Shown piece after piece: positions 1-11,822 of a stretch of 64,000 nucleotides of DNA. The stretch comes from Piromyces finnis. Taxonomy: Eukaryota; Neocallimastigomycota; Neocallimastigomycetes; Neocallimastigales; Neocallimastigaceae. The notes under the pieces are model-generated. The model was not told the DNA's origin. It saw nothing but the letters and a program-made list of their open reading frames with translations, and searched no databases. Each line of letters opens with the position of its first letter. Positions within the stretch are counted from its first letter, which is position 1. The translations under genes were made by a program, and so were the position numbers. The DNA lies in contig MCFH01000048.1 in the NCBI GenBank assembly GCA_002104945.1, positions 1 to 64,000 on the forward strand, read 5' to 3'.

Positions 1-73
1 AAACTCAATTCTGTAACGATACGTAATTCCTACCAATACCGCTTTACCGACATATAGAACGTGTCAAAGTAAA
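1..73 (+). pseudogene. Ty3-type reverse transcriptase fragment (family K), inverted copy
   Basis: The first 50 bases read on the plus strand as the reverse-transcriptase segment LNSVTIRNSY, followed by damaged sequence and stops. The same segment occurs on the minus strand at about 3871-3960, where it continues the family K pol remnant. This is therefore the inverted partner of that remnant, cut by the window edge. The two copies differ by a few indels. Too short to be functional. Confidence 0.7.
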
Positions 74-245
74 TGATAATAACCTTAAAAATGAATGAAT
101 AATTTTATGAAATATAACCCTTTCTTAAATAAATAATTTCTCTTTTTTATAATAATTCTGAGTAAAAACGACCTAATAGTGTAATAATAAAATAAATTAT
201 TAAATAAATAAAACGACTTAATCCAATAATGTATTAAAATAAGAT
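74..245 (-). mobile_element. Family E LTR fragment
   Basis: Reverse complement of the end of the family E LTR at about 3712-3870 and of 36340-36477. It begins TGATAATAAC, the complement of the ATTATCA terminus of E. Similarity fades near 245, so only about 170 bp of this LTR survives here. Confidence 0.7.
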
Positions 246-1799
246 ATATTTTATTTTTATTAGTTTTATTATTTTATTTTTGTTATCGTTTCTTCTTTTG
301 CTTCCTTCATCATAGCTTATTTCATTTTGATTATAATCTTCATATTTATTCATTTCTTTCTGTGAAATTCCATTACTCTTCTTCTTTTGCTTTAATATAT
401 TAATTTAGGGTTGGTTCAAAATGGATGTTTTATTATTGATTTATTAACATTATTTTATTTTTATCAATAATTTAGTAGATATACTTTTATTTTTGTGAAG
501 CACATTTATTGTATTTAAATTTTTGTTTAGACTGCAGAAAGATTGCATACTCCCATCAATTAATTTAAATAATTCCATCATCATAACTTTCAGGACATTC
601 GAAGTCTTGATGACCTACGTAAGCAATTTGCGCAAAAGTTTATTTTAAGTTCAGATAATTTTTGGGATAACTCTGAATTTCGTCGTTATTGTTAGTTATT
701 TTTAAGTATATTTCTTTCTTTCATTCTGTTATAAACTGGTTTATTATAATAGTTATCTTTTGTTCATTATTAATATCTTATTATTGTATTATTATTTAAA
801 TGATCGTTGTTGTTATTATTTTGATAATAGTTATTATAACCGTTTTATTGTTAGAACATCATAACTTGGTGTATTACTGTAAATTTTGTAGTTTGGATAT
901 TATTGTTGTTGAAGTTAGGGATATATCTGTTATTATATTATATTTTATATGTATTGTATTATTGTGCATTTTCTTAATTTGTCATTTTGTACTTGTATTG
1001 GTAGTAAATAAATGTCTAGCTTATTCTTTGTGTTGTATATATTTTCTATGATTTATTTTTCTTGAAGTTTATTGTATTTTCTTTTTTTTTTTTTTTTCCA
1101 GAGAGATTACTTTTCCTTTTTTTTCTTTCATTAGATTCATTATTTTCTCTTCTTCGAGGTTTTTCATGGAGTTTTCTAAGTTACTGGTTCTCCTTCCATA
1201 AGATTTCGTAAATTAGGTAATCTATTAAAAGTTATAATTTTTGTTTGTTTCCATTTTCTGTACTATTAGTATGTATTATTTAATATATTATATTATCTTT
1301 ATTAATTATTGCTATTTCCTATTTTATTTTTTTTTATCAATTAATGATTATTAATTTTTGATAATAATTATTATCTTACATTATTAAATGAAAAATTTTA
1401 TTATAGTTTATTATTTTTATATATATATTATATTTTAATTTAATTATTATATCAAGTCACGTAGCAATTTATATATTTAAAATATTTATTATTATTTGTA
1501 TATTTTATATCTCAATTTCTCTAATGTATTTAATTTACTTTATATAATGCATTTATATAACTTCATATGTTTTATTAATTGTTATTAAATATTATTATTA
1601 TTCACTATTAATATATTTCTTATTAAATTACATATATTTCTTATTATTTTAATGTGTAATTATTAAATTCTATTTTAAATTAATTAATTATTCTATTGAT
1701 TATATAATAACTTAATTTATTTTTCAATTTTTAATAATATTGCATTTTTTTTAAAAAAAGATGTAAATATTAATATTTAGCTTCACCGGCCTTTAAAGT
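246..1799. other. AT-rich spacer, no confident gene
   Basis: Mostly low-complexity A/T sequence. One higher-GC patch at about 520-695 could be an exon remnant (separate entry). The open frame near 800-1051 encodes a monotonous V/I/L/Y/C string expected from T-rich DNA and is not called a gene. Confidence 0.5.
594..695 (+). pseudogene. Possible 3'-terminal exon or gene fragment, unknown protein
   Basis: A 33-codon frame with ordinary codon composition runs from GAC at 594 to TAG at 693-695 and contains LRKQFAQKF and DNFWDNSEFRRYC. It stands out from its AT-rich surroundings. It is preceded by a pyrimidine-containing stretch ending in CAG (591-593), which would serve as a splice acceptor, but no partner exon with a matching donor was found upstream. 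It may be the last exon of a gene broken by retroelements, or chance. The family is not recognised. Confidence 0.25.
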
Positions 1800-2340
1800 T
1801 TGATACGAGAAGTTATCTTAATTCTATAAATGAATATAGAAAGTGATAATATCTGTATCTAAATTTTAATAAATAAAAATAGAAAATAAATAAATGATTT
1901 TTATACTTGTTCATCTGCAAGTCTTTGCTAGTTTAAAATATAAAATATTTTATTTAATTATAAAGTTTTAATATTTAATAACTCTTGTATTTTAAATATA
2001 TATATTATTATTATTCAATACATCTCATATGTATTATTATAATTACAAATATTATTTTATTAATTATATATTTAATTTTACTGGATTATTAGGAACATTT
2101 AATAAATTTAATATAATATATCTAATTTTACGGATTATTAGGAAAATTTTAAATGAACTTTTCTATTACTATTTATACAAAATTATTATTTAAGCATAAT
2201 TATAAACAAATATAAACTATTTAATTTAAAAAGAAATAAACAATTAAATATCATAAATTTTACATTTATAATTTCTAATTTAATAATTTTATGCAAGTTA
2301 ATTATTTTAATTTTTAACTATCTGTGTTTTAATAATAATT
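1800..2340 (+). mobile_element. Family F LTR fragment
   Basis: Starts TGATACGAGAAG and shares long blocks with the better preserved copy at 11823-12462, such as the hairpin-like TATAAATGAATATAGAAAG segment. It ends where family B sequence takes over near 2345. Interpreted as a truncated solo LTR. Confidence 0.6.
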
Positions 2341-2344
2341 TGCA

Positions 2345-2894
2345 ATTTATAATTTTGAATTTTACTTCAAAAAGTGATTATTATATTATATCTTACAGTA
2401 TAACCGTATAAGTATATTTTAAAATATTTTTTCATAAAAATTAAAATTGTTTTATAATAAACAAAAATTGTTTTATTAGAAACACTTGTTTTCTAATATT
2501 TAAATATTTAAAATTTTATTTATTAAATTATTAAAATGATTTTAAATTATAAAAATATTAACAAAACTATTAATTTTTCCTTGTTAATAATATAATTAAA
2601 ATAAGAATATTTACATGTATTTATATTTTCTTTTAATTTAAACTATTTACATTAAATAATAAATTAATAATATTTACAATAAAGTAATAAAAGTAATTAG
2701 AAATAGCAATAAAATAAATAATTAAAGTTAAAGGATATAAAAAGTTGTTTATTTACAATTAATAAAGTAATAATTATTTTAATATTTTAAAAAAGTGTTT
2801 ATTATATATTTTATAACTTATTTAAGTTACTTTTAGGGTTAACTTAAAAATCAGGTTATAATAATTTTATGTTTATTAATTTCATTATTTATCA
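2345..2894 (+). mobile_element. Family B LTR, 5'-truncated
   Basis: Matches the family B LTR at 21410-22220 from its internal TTTTACTTCAAAAAGTG block to the ATTTATCA terminus at 2894. The first part and several internal stretches are missing or diverged. Solo LTR remnant. Confidence 0.65.
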
Positions 2895-2897
2895 CAA

Positions 2898-3870
2898 TGA
2901 TGCGTTGACGATATATTTTTGAATAATATAATGTTTTTATATAATAAATTCTATATTATTATTATGATGAAACAATAAATTTAAAAAAAATAAATATGTT
3001 TTATAATTAACAAATAAATCACTCAAAACTCGAAATAAACTCTTTATGTTTTAGATTAAATATTTATTATTTTTTAATTATTTATTATCTGTTTATTGTC
3101 TTTTTATTCTCTATTTATTGTCCGCCTTTTTATGAAGAAGAATTTTATTTCCTTTTATACATTTTTTATTAATGTATTATTTTTTTAAACATTAGATATT
3201 ATTATTACTATTGTCATTATTTATTAAAATTAAAAGAATAAATTAAAATTATTTTTAGTATTATAAAATATATAATTATTATTTGATCTTCTTTTACTTC
3301 AAAGTGTTTAAACTAAAAAATTATTATAAACTATCATTAACTATCATTAAATGTATAATACTTGAATAAAATAATTAAAATTTAAAATTAAAATAAATTA
3401 AAATAAATTAAAACAAAATTAAAATATTAAAAGTATCGATTATTATAAACACTCATTTTATACAGAAACATAAAAGATTCTGTATTTTATCTTTAGAATT
3501 GTTATTATTATTCTATTTCCAGGTTTTAAGTTTATCATTTTTAGTAATAATTACCAATTATTTATTTATTAATTTAATATGTAAATTTAAAGAATTGGAT
3601 AAAACACTAAAATTAATAATTTGATGTATACCATTTTTTTTTGGTTTATTTATTTATTTTTATTTATTATTTATTTATTTTATTTATTTATTTATTATTT
3701 TATTTTAATAATTATTGGATTAAGTCGTTTTATTTATTTAATATTTTTTTTATTATCATTTAGGTCGTTTTTACTCAGAATTTATTATATAATAAAGAGA
3801 ATATTATTTATTTAAGAAAGGGTTATATTTTCATAAAATTATTATTCATCATTTTTAAGGGTTATTATCA
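2898..3870 (+). mobile_element. Family E LTR
   Basis: About 970 bp with termini TGATGCG and ATTATCA, homologous to 35458-36477. Its right end abuts reverse-transcriptase coding sequence of family K, so E landed in, or was rearranged into, the K element. No target duplication is visible because the left flank is different sequence. Confidence 0.65.
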
Positions 3871-6163
3871 TTTACTTTGACACGTTCTATAATGTCGGTA
3901 ATAAGCGGTATTGGGTAGGAATTACGTATCGTTACAGAATTGAGTTTTTTATAATCAAACAAACTCTAAGTACCATCTTTCTTTTTCTGAAACACCCTGG
4001 ATATCCTGCGGTGATTCGGATGGTCTAATAAAGCCTTTTCTAAATTTTCCTTGATATACTCTTCTAAAACTTTTGATTCTTCTTCTGATAAAGGATAGAT
4101 GGGACCATAATGAAGAGTAGCATCTTTTTCTAGTACTATTTTGCAATCTGTAATTCTATGTGGCGGTAGTTTATCAGCTTCTTGTTTGCTGGAAAACTTT
4201 TTGCCCAAATTCGATAGGGTCTGGAATATCCTCAATAGTATGTTCTTCTAAATTGCTTACTTCTTCTGGTTTTTCGGACAAAAAAGTATGAATTAAATAA
4301 TTATAATTATATCCATCATAATTATTTTTATTTAATATAACTTTTTAGAAAATTTGGAACGTTTAGCTTTGAATTTGTGGAATCGACCATTTTCTTCTTC
4401 TTAAAGGTTTTGGATCTGAAATAAAAATTATGAATTTTATTTTTTAAATTATAAAAAGTAGCGGAATATTTTTTATCATTATTTGCACCTGTAGAAGTGG
4501 TAGGTGTAGTATTCTTATCATTTCTATTATAAGAAATGAATTTTTCTAAATTTAAAAACTTAGTAGCATGCTTCATATTGAATTTCTTTTTGTTAAAATC
4601 ATATTTTAAATTTGAATATAAATATTTTTATTATAATTATAATGAATTTCATATTTGGACATGAATATATTTCCAAATAATAAATCTGTCGGAATATAAT
4701 CCGCAAGTAAAAATTTTTCTTTGAAATTGATGAAATGAAATTTATTGTTGATAAATAGTTTTAACTGGAAGTTTAGGTTGATATATTCATCAAGTTCAAT
4801 TGAAGTACCACTGATACCTTGTACAGTGATAACATTATTCATTTTGTGAGAATGTAATTGTAATGTACGTAATAGTTTGTACGACATAAATTACAATAAG
4901 ATCCACTATCTAATAGTGATGTACATATAGTTTTATTATGTATTTTATTTGTACCTCCATTATTGGATAATATATATGTATTAAAAGTAAAGAATGTTGA
5001 AGGTAACGTATTATCTTTATTGATAGTGGGAAAAGTATAGTTTAATATTTTTATATTCGAGTGGTGATGGGACTTCAATGGAAGTCCTTTATTTAGTTTT
5101 TTGAACTAATTTTTTGAGCCTTATAATTGTTGTTATAGTAATTATTATTATGTTTTTGGAAGTTATTGCTATTGTTATTGTTATTGTTATTGTTGTTGTA
5201 TGGTCTGTGGTGGTTGAAATGTGAATTTCTTTTCTTGTTAGATTTGGAACTGGAAGACTGGGGTAATCTTATTCTTTGTAGAAAGAGAACTTTCAATCAA
5301 AATACATCTAGTTATAATGGACTCCATAGTGGTTGGAAAATACCTCCATCTTTTCAATTTCTTCCCTGATATTTTGGATGTAACCCATTGTAAAAGATTA
5401 AAGATAATGCTTCTTCATTCCATTTAAATTGTTGTGAAAGAGAGCGGAATTCTTCGATATAATCATTTATTTTACCATATTGTTGTTTTAAACGAATTAT
5501 TTTGATTTTAGCTATCTTGTAACTAGCAACATTGGAGAAAGCAATTCTTAATCCATCCAATAATTCTTGCATGGTAGCTGGATAAATATTATCCTTGTAC
5601 TTGGCAAGATACCAATTTCTAGCAGCATCACGAAGACGGGATTGTACAAAATTAATTTTTGTTTCTTCTGGTAAAGATCGATTTGGTAGAGTTTTAAAAG
5701 TATCTTCACATAATTGACAAAATAGATCGGTCTCACTAGTCTTACCGGAAAAACATACCTGGATCTGGGACTTGAGTAATTGGAGTAGCAAAACGACCTC
5801 TCATGATAACATCATGATCTAAGTCAAATCTTGTTGAAGTAGATTCATCATCTCTAAAGGCAGTAGGTCTTGGAGTAGCTATCCTATCATAGTTGGTATG
5901 TAACAATGGATGTTCATCTTCATTCTGAGTAACTTGACTATTATTCATACTGGTTAATACTCCCATGATTTCATTTAAACGATTGTTCACATCATTGGAA
6001 AAATTTTGAAAATCTTCACGGAAAACCAAATTTTCATTGATACCCTCAATGATATATTTGGCAGTCTGAGTAGCATCCTCTCTAAGTTGGTTTACCTCGT
6101 CTGGGAAGTTAGGAACTGGAGTGAACATTCTAAAGTAGCCACTAAACAGCGGGTAAAGATTAT
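3871..6163 (-). pseudogene. Family K Ty3-like gag-pro-RT remnant
   Basis: Read on the minus strand, this is the front part of a Ty3-type element. A 128-residue N-terminal Gag piece (6128-5742) is followed in another frame by a capsid-like piece (5791-5354, with RDAARNWYLAKY and INDYIEEFRSL). An Asn-rich basic stretch comes next, then an aspartic protease split over two frames (TSLLDSGSYCNL near 4900; DLLFGNIF near 4680), and the start of reverse transcriptase (LPPHR, GPIYPLSEEE, then LNSVTIRNSYPIPLI). Several frameshifts and stops separate the pieces, and the frame ends at the junction with LTR E near 3870, so the catalytic YxDD, RNase H and integrase are missing. The 5' LTR lies at 6164-7158. 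A dead, truncated copy. Confidence 0.8.
6153..6163 (-). promoter_or_regulatory. Family K self-priming site (11 nt)
   Basis: Directly after the 5' LTR, where a tRNA primer site would be expected, the minus strand reads ATAATCTTTAC. This is the exact complement of GTAAAGATTAT inside the same LTR (6402-6392), just downstream of the TATA-like box. Complementarity is exactly 11 nt and stops at the next base. This is the arrangement used by self-primed Tf1-type elements. Confidence 0.65.
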
Positions 6164-7158
6164 TGTTAAGTTTTTTGGATTTGGTTATGCGGCCAGGTCA
6201 GAATGTTATCAATTATATAGTAGATATGTTTTTTAAGAAATTAAATTTAAATATAAAATAACCCTTTAAACTTCCAAATGAGAAATTAATATTTATTCTT
6301 TAGAATAACTTTTTTTATAAAATTTTATTTATTTATTAATAATAATATAAATGATAATATATTTAATAACTATATAATTAAGATTATAACTATAATCTTT
6401 ACAAAGAATTAAAATCGAATTCAATTCATTCTATTTTATATTCTTTTTTCAGATTATTAAATTGATGAAAATAAAGTATTACATGTAATATGTTAATAAT
6501 ATAATAAGATTGTTTGTTTGTCTGTTTGTTTTGTCATGACATAAAATAAAATAAACATATGATTAATCATTTAAACACTTGATCCATTAACCTATTTTAT
6601 AATAATTAAAATTATTTAATTTATAAATGTTAACTGTTACACCTAAATGGTTTAGTTCTATTTTTAGTAACAGTCACTATCATTAATTAAATTAATATAA
6701 TTAGAATTTCTATTGATATCTTTTTAATTTTCGTCAAGTCATAAGAAATGTCTATGATCCATACTTGATATCATATTAATTTTAATTTACTTATTAAAAT
6801 CTTCAAATGATCATATCTTCCTTAAATGACCAGTTAGAAGGACCGCGATTGTACCAAAATGTAGCTTTTTCCTTAAGCTTTCTAATAAACCTGGTTTCAT
6901 AGCCGTAGCACTTACAGCCGTAGCGATCGTTTTTGGCGAGTTACACCTTGTTTCGTGTTTGTTTATTTTTGGTTAAGGGTTATAGTGTATTGATATTAAA
7001 TTTTTTGAAATCATAACCCTTTCACTGAATCAAAATTTAAAAGGTGACTTTTAAAGGTGTTTTAAAATAATTATTGGGATTATTTAATTCTAATTATTAT
7101 GTTTAATTAATTATAGATATTATCTGAATTTGTTTTAAATCCAGTTAATATCTTCACA
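6164..7158 (-). mobile_element. Family K 5' LTR
   Basis: 995 bp with plus-strand termini TGTTAAG and CTTCACA, matching the solo copy at 39173-40176 over its whole length. It directly follows the family K coding remnant and is its 5' LTR in minus orientation. A TATA-like box (minus strand TATAAAATAG, about 6440-6450) lies about 40 bp before the predicted RNA start at 6402. Confidence 0.8.
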
Positions 7159-7159
7159 A

Positions 7160-7196
<37 letters not shown>

Positions 7197-7216
7197 AATT
7201 CATAATTTATAAAATT
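7159..7216. repeat. ATT microsatellite and LTR F tail remnant
   Basis: About 14 ATT units followed by AATTCATAATTTATAAA. The same block occurs near 12400-12450 inside the family F LTR, so this is probably an LTR remnant rather than an independent microsatellite. Confidence 0.55.
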
Positions 7217-7712
7217 TGTAAAAGGTTTATTATAATATTAGTTAATAGGTTATTAAATTAGTTAATTAAGTTAGTTATTACCTCTCTATACGAGTTAATA
7301 ACTAAATAAAGTTTTATAAAAAATAATAAAAGAAGGAAAATAAATATTATAACACTAAAATAAATATAAACACTTATATAAATATTTTATGAAATAACTT
7401 TTACTTAAATAATTATATTTTAATTATATCTTTTATTTATTAATTATAATTATCTACATTAATTATTATTATAGTTATTAATTTACTTTAATACTAACGC
7501 TAAAGTATTTAACGTTAGTTTTGACTATACTATTTAACTATATGAGTTTATTTTCTTTACCACTTGATTGGGTAAAGCAAATAAACTTCCTATTTAATTA
7601 ATAACCATTAATATATGGTTATGCATATATTTGGCCAATAAATGGTGACCAGAATATATGGTTTCAATTGAAATATTTGTGGGCAAACTTATGGCCACAA
7701 ATATTTCTTACA
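7217..7712 (-). mobile_element. Solo LTR, family C (chromodomain Ty3 element)
   Basis: 496 bp, plus-strand termini TGTAAAAGG and TTCTTACA, closely matching the two LTRs of the complete element at 26770-34368. It is flanked by a perfect 5-bp target duplication AAATT (7212-7216 and 7713-7717). Exactly 12 bp separate it from the tRNA-Trp gene. The internal region was presumably lost by LTR-LTR recombination. Confidence 0.9.
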
Positions 7713-7724
7713 AAATTCAACAAA

Positions 7725-7796
7725 GGAGGGTTGGCGCAACGGTAGCGCGTCCGCCTCCAGAGCGGAAGGTTGGGTGTTCGAATCACTCACTCTCCA
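7725..7796 (+). tRNA. tRNA-Trp-CCA: tRNA-Trp (CCA)
   Basis: A full cloverleaf is visible: acceptor GGAGGGT/ACTCTCC, D arm GCGC..GCGC, anticodon stem TCCGC/GCGGA with loop CTCCAGA (anticodon CCA), and T loop TTCGAAT. There is no intron. TTTT follows at 7797 as a Pol III terminator. An identical copy lies in inverted orientation at 8789-8860. The start is 12 bp from a solo LTR. Confidence 0.96.
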
Positions 7797-7896
7797 TTTT
7801 TATATATTTTTCGTTTAATCTTTTTGAGTATTTGTAATGACTTGATTTATACAATTGTATTCAATAGCAAAAAATAACAATAAAAAATAGAAATAA

Positions 7897-7929
<33 letters not shown>

Positions 7930-8788
7930 GCATTTATGTAAACATAAATTTTATTAGTAATAATCGAATTTCTTAAAATTACATGTATCCATCTTAAATA
8001 AAAATAAAAGTAGGATGTAAAATTTTTATGACACAAGTTTAAATAGATCGAAAAAAGTAGAATTTGAATGATATGTTTTTATTTACTCATTCTATAAGTT
8101 TTATATTGTTAAATTTAAAAATTTAAAAACATTTCATTTTATAGCATTAATTATTAGTTTTAATTAATATAATGCGTCTTGCTATATATTAAAAATATAT
8201 TAATTTATTACTTTCATATAATTTTCGTGAGTTTTTAAAATAATATTTTCTATTTATACATTTATTTATAGGCAAAAGTTGTTTATATTCTACATTTTTA
8301 AAATTTAATTAAATATTTATTTACTATTTTAATTTTATATTAGATTCATTAAAAAATTTTCATAATATTTTATTATGATTATTATTTTTGTTGTCAGTAA
8401 TGATTATTTATATCATTGAGTATAAATCAATCTTTTAATCGTGACATTTTATTAATAAATACCCAAAATTTTTAGTATTTTTATAATAATAGTTATAATA
8501 TTATATATAACACATATAAATAATATTTGTATAATAAGTTTATTTATTATTTTATATTTATTATTATTATTTATTTATTAATATTAATAATTATTGATAT
8601 TTATTATTCACATAATACAAGTATATAATAATATCTTTTCTTATCCATTGAATAGAGTTACATTTTAATTATTGTAAAATTATATTTTTCATATAATTAA
8701 TTTAATTAATAAATAAAGATTAAATAATGAATATTTTTATAATTAATTAATAGTAAACAAAAAATAAATTATTAACACAAAACAAAAA
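7797..8788. other. AT-rich spacer between inverted tRNA-Trp genes
   Basis: About 1 kb of A/T-rich sequence with ATA/ATT microsatellite runs near 7890-7930. No coding or LTR-terminus signal could be supported. It is the shared 3' side of both tRNA genes and, unlike their upstream sides, carries no recognised LTR. Confidence 0.5.
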
Positions 8789-8860
8789 TGGAGAGTGAGT
8801 GATTCGAACACCCAACCTTCCGCTCTGGAGGCGGACGCGCTACCGTTGCGCCAACCCTCC
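8789..8860 (-). tRNA. tRNA-Trp-CCA: tRNA-Trp (CCA), second copy
   Basis: Identical in its 71-nt body to the copy at 7725-7796, on the opposite strand, tail-to-tail with it. Anticodon loop CTCCAGA, no intron; minus-strand TTTTTG follows the gene. Its upstream side (right) carries a solo LTR 12 bp away. Confidence 0.96.
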
Positions 8861-8872
8861 TTTCTTGAAATT

Positions 8873-9489
8873 TGTCAAAAAGCGATTTTTTATTAAAGAA
8901 AAGTGTGGTAAGCACACTAGTTATATTAATTAATAAATATAATACGCTTTCCTATTGAAGGCGTAAAGCTAATAATATTTATATAAAGAAATTTAAATAA
9001 TATTTTTATTTTAGCAATAACTTAATATCAGCATATATTAAGTTATTAAAAATATTAAAATTTTTAAAGTTTTAGGTTTTATAGGAGTTTATAAATTTTA
9101 TTAACTTTAGGTTAAAAAATTACTAACGCTAAAGCTTCGTAATTTTTGTCAATTTTTGTTCTTTTTATACATGAACAATTTTAATTATTACATTTTTTAA
9201 TTTTAATTAATTATTGTCTAATTATAAAATATTTAATTTTTATAAATTAATAATTAATATAATTATTGTAAATAGTTAATAAATTTAAAATAAAATTTTT
9301 AATAATAAAATTTTAATAATTTTAAAAATTTAATAATTTCAAATATTAGAAATTTTATACTTTGAAATTTTTTAATAAAAATTTAAAAAATAAATTTTTT
9401 CAAATTTTCAAATTTTCAAATTTTAAAAAAATTTTTAATTTTTTCCATGTGTCCAAATTTTTTAAATTTTTATATATGTTATTGTGACA
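8873..9489 (-). mobile_element. Solo LTR, family X
   Basis: 617 bp. On the minus strand it starts TGTCACAATAACAT and ends TTTTTGACA. A perfect 5-bp duplication AAATT flanks it (8868-8872, 9490-9494). A second, truncated copy is at 12889-13410. It lies 12 bp upstream of the minus-strand tRNA-Trp, the same distance as the family C LTRs from their tRNAs. No internal region of this family is in the window. Confidence 0.85.
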
Positions 9490-11023
9490 AAATTTTTGAT
9501 AAAGAATGAAATTTATAAATAGTGAATTAATAGAATAGCTGATTTTAATGTCACGAATACTAGTGAAATTACAATTTCAAGATCACTTGGAATTGTGAAA
9601 TCACTTATGAAAATTCAAAATCAACAAATATTTTATTTTCAAATAAATTATAAAATTTTATTAAGAAATATTTAAAAATTTAGAAAAGGTTAAAATATGA
9701 CCTTAACCCTTAATAATTTTTATAATAAATAACTTTAACCCTTATCGTTAAAATGGAATAAGAAAAAACACGCGTATCTCCTCAACGAATGACGATTTTT
9801 GAATAATAATATTTTGGTTATAATTACGTTCGTTAGAAAGCCACGCTCGAGACAAACAACATATCTTAAAATCAGGTCAATATCTCTGCTGGTTCACGAG
9901 ATATTCCAATTTAAAGATATTTTGTTAGCAATGATTAATTGTTTATTCAGAGAATGATCACCCCTGATATATCAAACATAAATCATTCACTCAAAGTATA
10001 AAAAATTATTGTTTAATTAAATTAAAATTATTTTCCGGAACTAATTAACTTTATTTTATAATAATTATTTCAATAACATAATTTATAATCTTTGAACTAG
10101 AGGATTATAATTATTAATATTATATTCAATGAATTATATTATAATTAAGAAATAATTAATATTATAAATATATAAACAATAGTTATTTTTAATAATTAGT
10201 AGTAAGTCTTAAGTTTAGCCTTAGTATTATAAAATATATTATGAATATAATCATGTACTAAAAAGTTATTTTAGTATTAAATGTAAAATTACAAATAGTA
10301 TAAATAGTTTAGAATAGTTTTATGAATTAAATCTTTGTAAAGATTATTATCTTATTAATACTTAATAAGTATTACTATTAAATAATCTTATTATTATATA
10401 TATTCTTTAAATAAAATAAAAAGGAATTATTTTAACTATAATACATAATATAATTATTCATTTATAAATCAATTAAGATTATTTTAATAAAACATTTTTT
10501 TTTCTAACCTAGTTATCTTTTAACCTTTTATTTAATTTGATATTTTAATATTAAATTATAAGTTTAGTAAAACTTTTACATTTAAAATTATATAAATTAA
10601 AATAATAGTAAATAATCAAAATAATATAAAATATAAATGTTTAATTAAATTTTAAAAATGTAAAATAGAAACAACTTTTGTTTATAAACAAACTTAAATG
10701 TAATTATTTATTATAATTAGAAATAGAAAATATTATTTTTAAAGATTGTTACTAATTAGCCAGGAAAATTAGAATATTTTAAAATTATAATAAATTAATA
10801 TATATTTTTTTTTATATAATACATAGCGAGATGTATTATATATTTATTTTAAATAAATAAACTAATATTATAAAACAAGATGTGTTTTTAAAACTTTAAA
10901 TTTTATTTATAAATTATATAAAACTTGTAGAATGAGCAAGTAAAAATAAATCATTCAAATACACACCAAATATACCACTTTCTAAGCTTATTTAGAATTA
11001 AGGTATATTTGAACGTGTGTCAT
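9490..11023. other. AT-rich region, probably old retroelement debris
   Basis: No supported gene. A less AT-rich patch near 9760-9970 (CACGCGTATCTCC, GGTTCACGAGATATTCC) may be an LTR promoter region or other repeat. The segment near 10500-10580 resembles sequence downstream of tRNA-Gly near 54170-54260. Termini could not be defined. Confidence 0.4.
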
Positions 11024-11028
11024 TTTTG

Positions 11029-11819
11029 TGTAAGAAATAATAATTATTTGATACATAATTAATATTTCTTAGTTAAAATCATTAATTATTAATCATTAAT
11101 TAATGTTATTAATATTAGTTTATTTAAATAATTATTCTTATTTAAATTTATTTTAATTATTTATTTTCACTTAATTTTAATATCTTAAATTACATTTAGC
11201 CATTTAATTATATTATTCATTAATATTTTATTTAATATTTTTATTAATTATATTTATGCATTTAATTAATTAATTAATTACTTTTATTTAACTTTATATT
11301 TTTATCAAATATATTTTATTTATTTAATTAATTACTTTAAAATAATTATTCATTGTTTAGGAATCGATATTTTAAGGTTTTTTCCAATTTCTAAAATAAT
11401 TGGTTTTACTTAAAATATACGATGATCAATATGTATAGAATGTTGATCGAACTTTGTTTAGGTTTTTCTTCTAATCTTTTCCTAAACAAAAAATTATTTT
11501 GTTAAGATTAGATAAAATTTTAATTTAAACTTTAAATTTATTAAATAATATAAATAAGATTCTTGATTCTCTTCTAAGGAATCAAGAGTTATTATTATAA
11601 GAAACAAATTATAATAATAAAAGTGTTTTTAATTTTATTTTACTTAACTTAGTTATAATAAAACATATTAACTTATTAAAGTGTAAAATTATTTCTACTC
11701 TTATAATAAACTCGAACTTAAAGATAAGTATTAATATTTATTTTTTTTTTATTCTCAATTTATCAATAAATTGTAGTTAATAATTCTATTATATAATAAT
11801 TTATAATGGAATTATTACA
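11029..11819 (+). mobile_element. Solo LTR, diverged relative of family J
   Basis: 791 bp from TGTAAGAAATAA to GAATTATTACA, collinear with the 831-bp LTRs of element J (47886-48716), including the GTTTTTCTTCTAATCTTTTCC block and the inverted GATTCTTGATTC / GAATCAAGAG hairpin. A perfect 5-bp target duplication TTTTG flanks it (11024-11028, 11820-11824). It sits at the edge of an LTR of family F. Confidence 0.85.
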
Positions 11820-11822
11820 TTT

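Noticed and set aside
800-1051. 83-codon frame rich in V, I and L that could look like a membrane protein
   Set aside because: Composition follows from T-rich DNA; no start context or motif.
3621-3815. 64-codon hydrophobic frame
   Set aside because: Inside LTR E; the homologous LTR at 36250-36400 does not conserve it.
1-3946. DIRS-like element or DNA transposon with terminal inverted repeats
   Set aside because: The inverted arms contain Ty3 reverse-transcriptase code plus an LTR end, and the interior has neither transposase nor tyrosine recombinase.
5742-5791. Programmed frameshift between the two K gag pieces
   Set aside because: A +1 or -2 shift would be needed, no slippery motif is evident, and K has several other lesions, so mutation is simpler.
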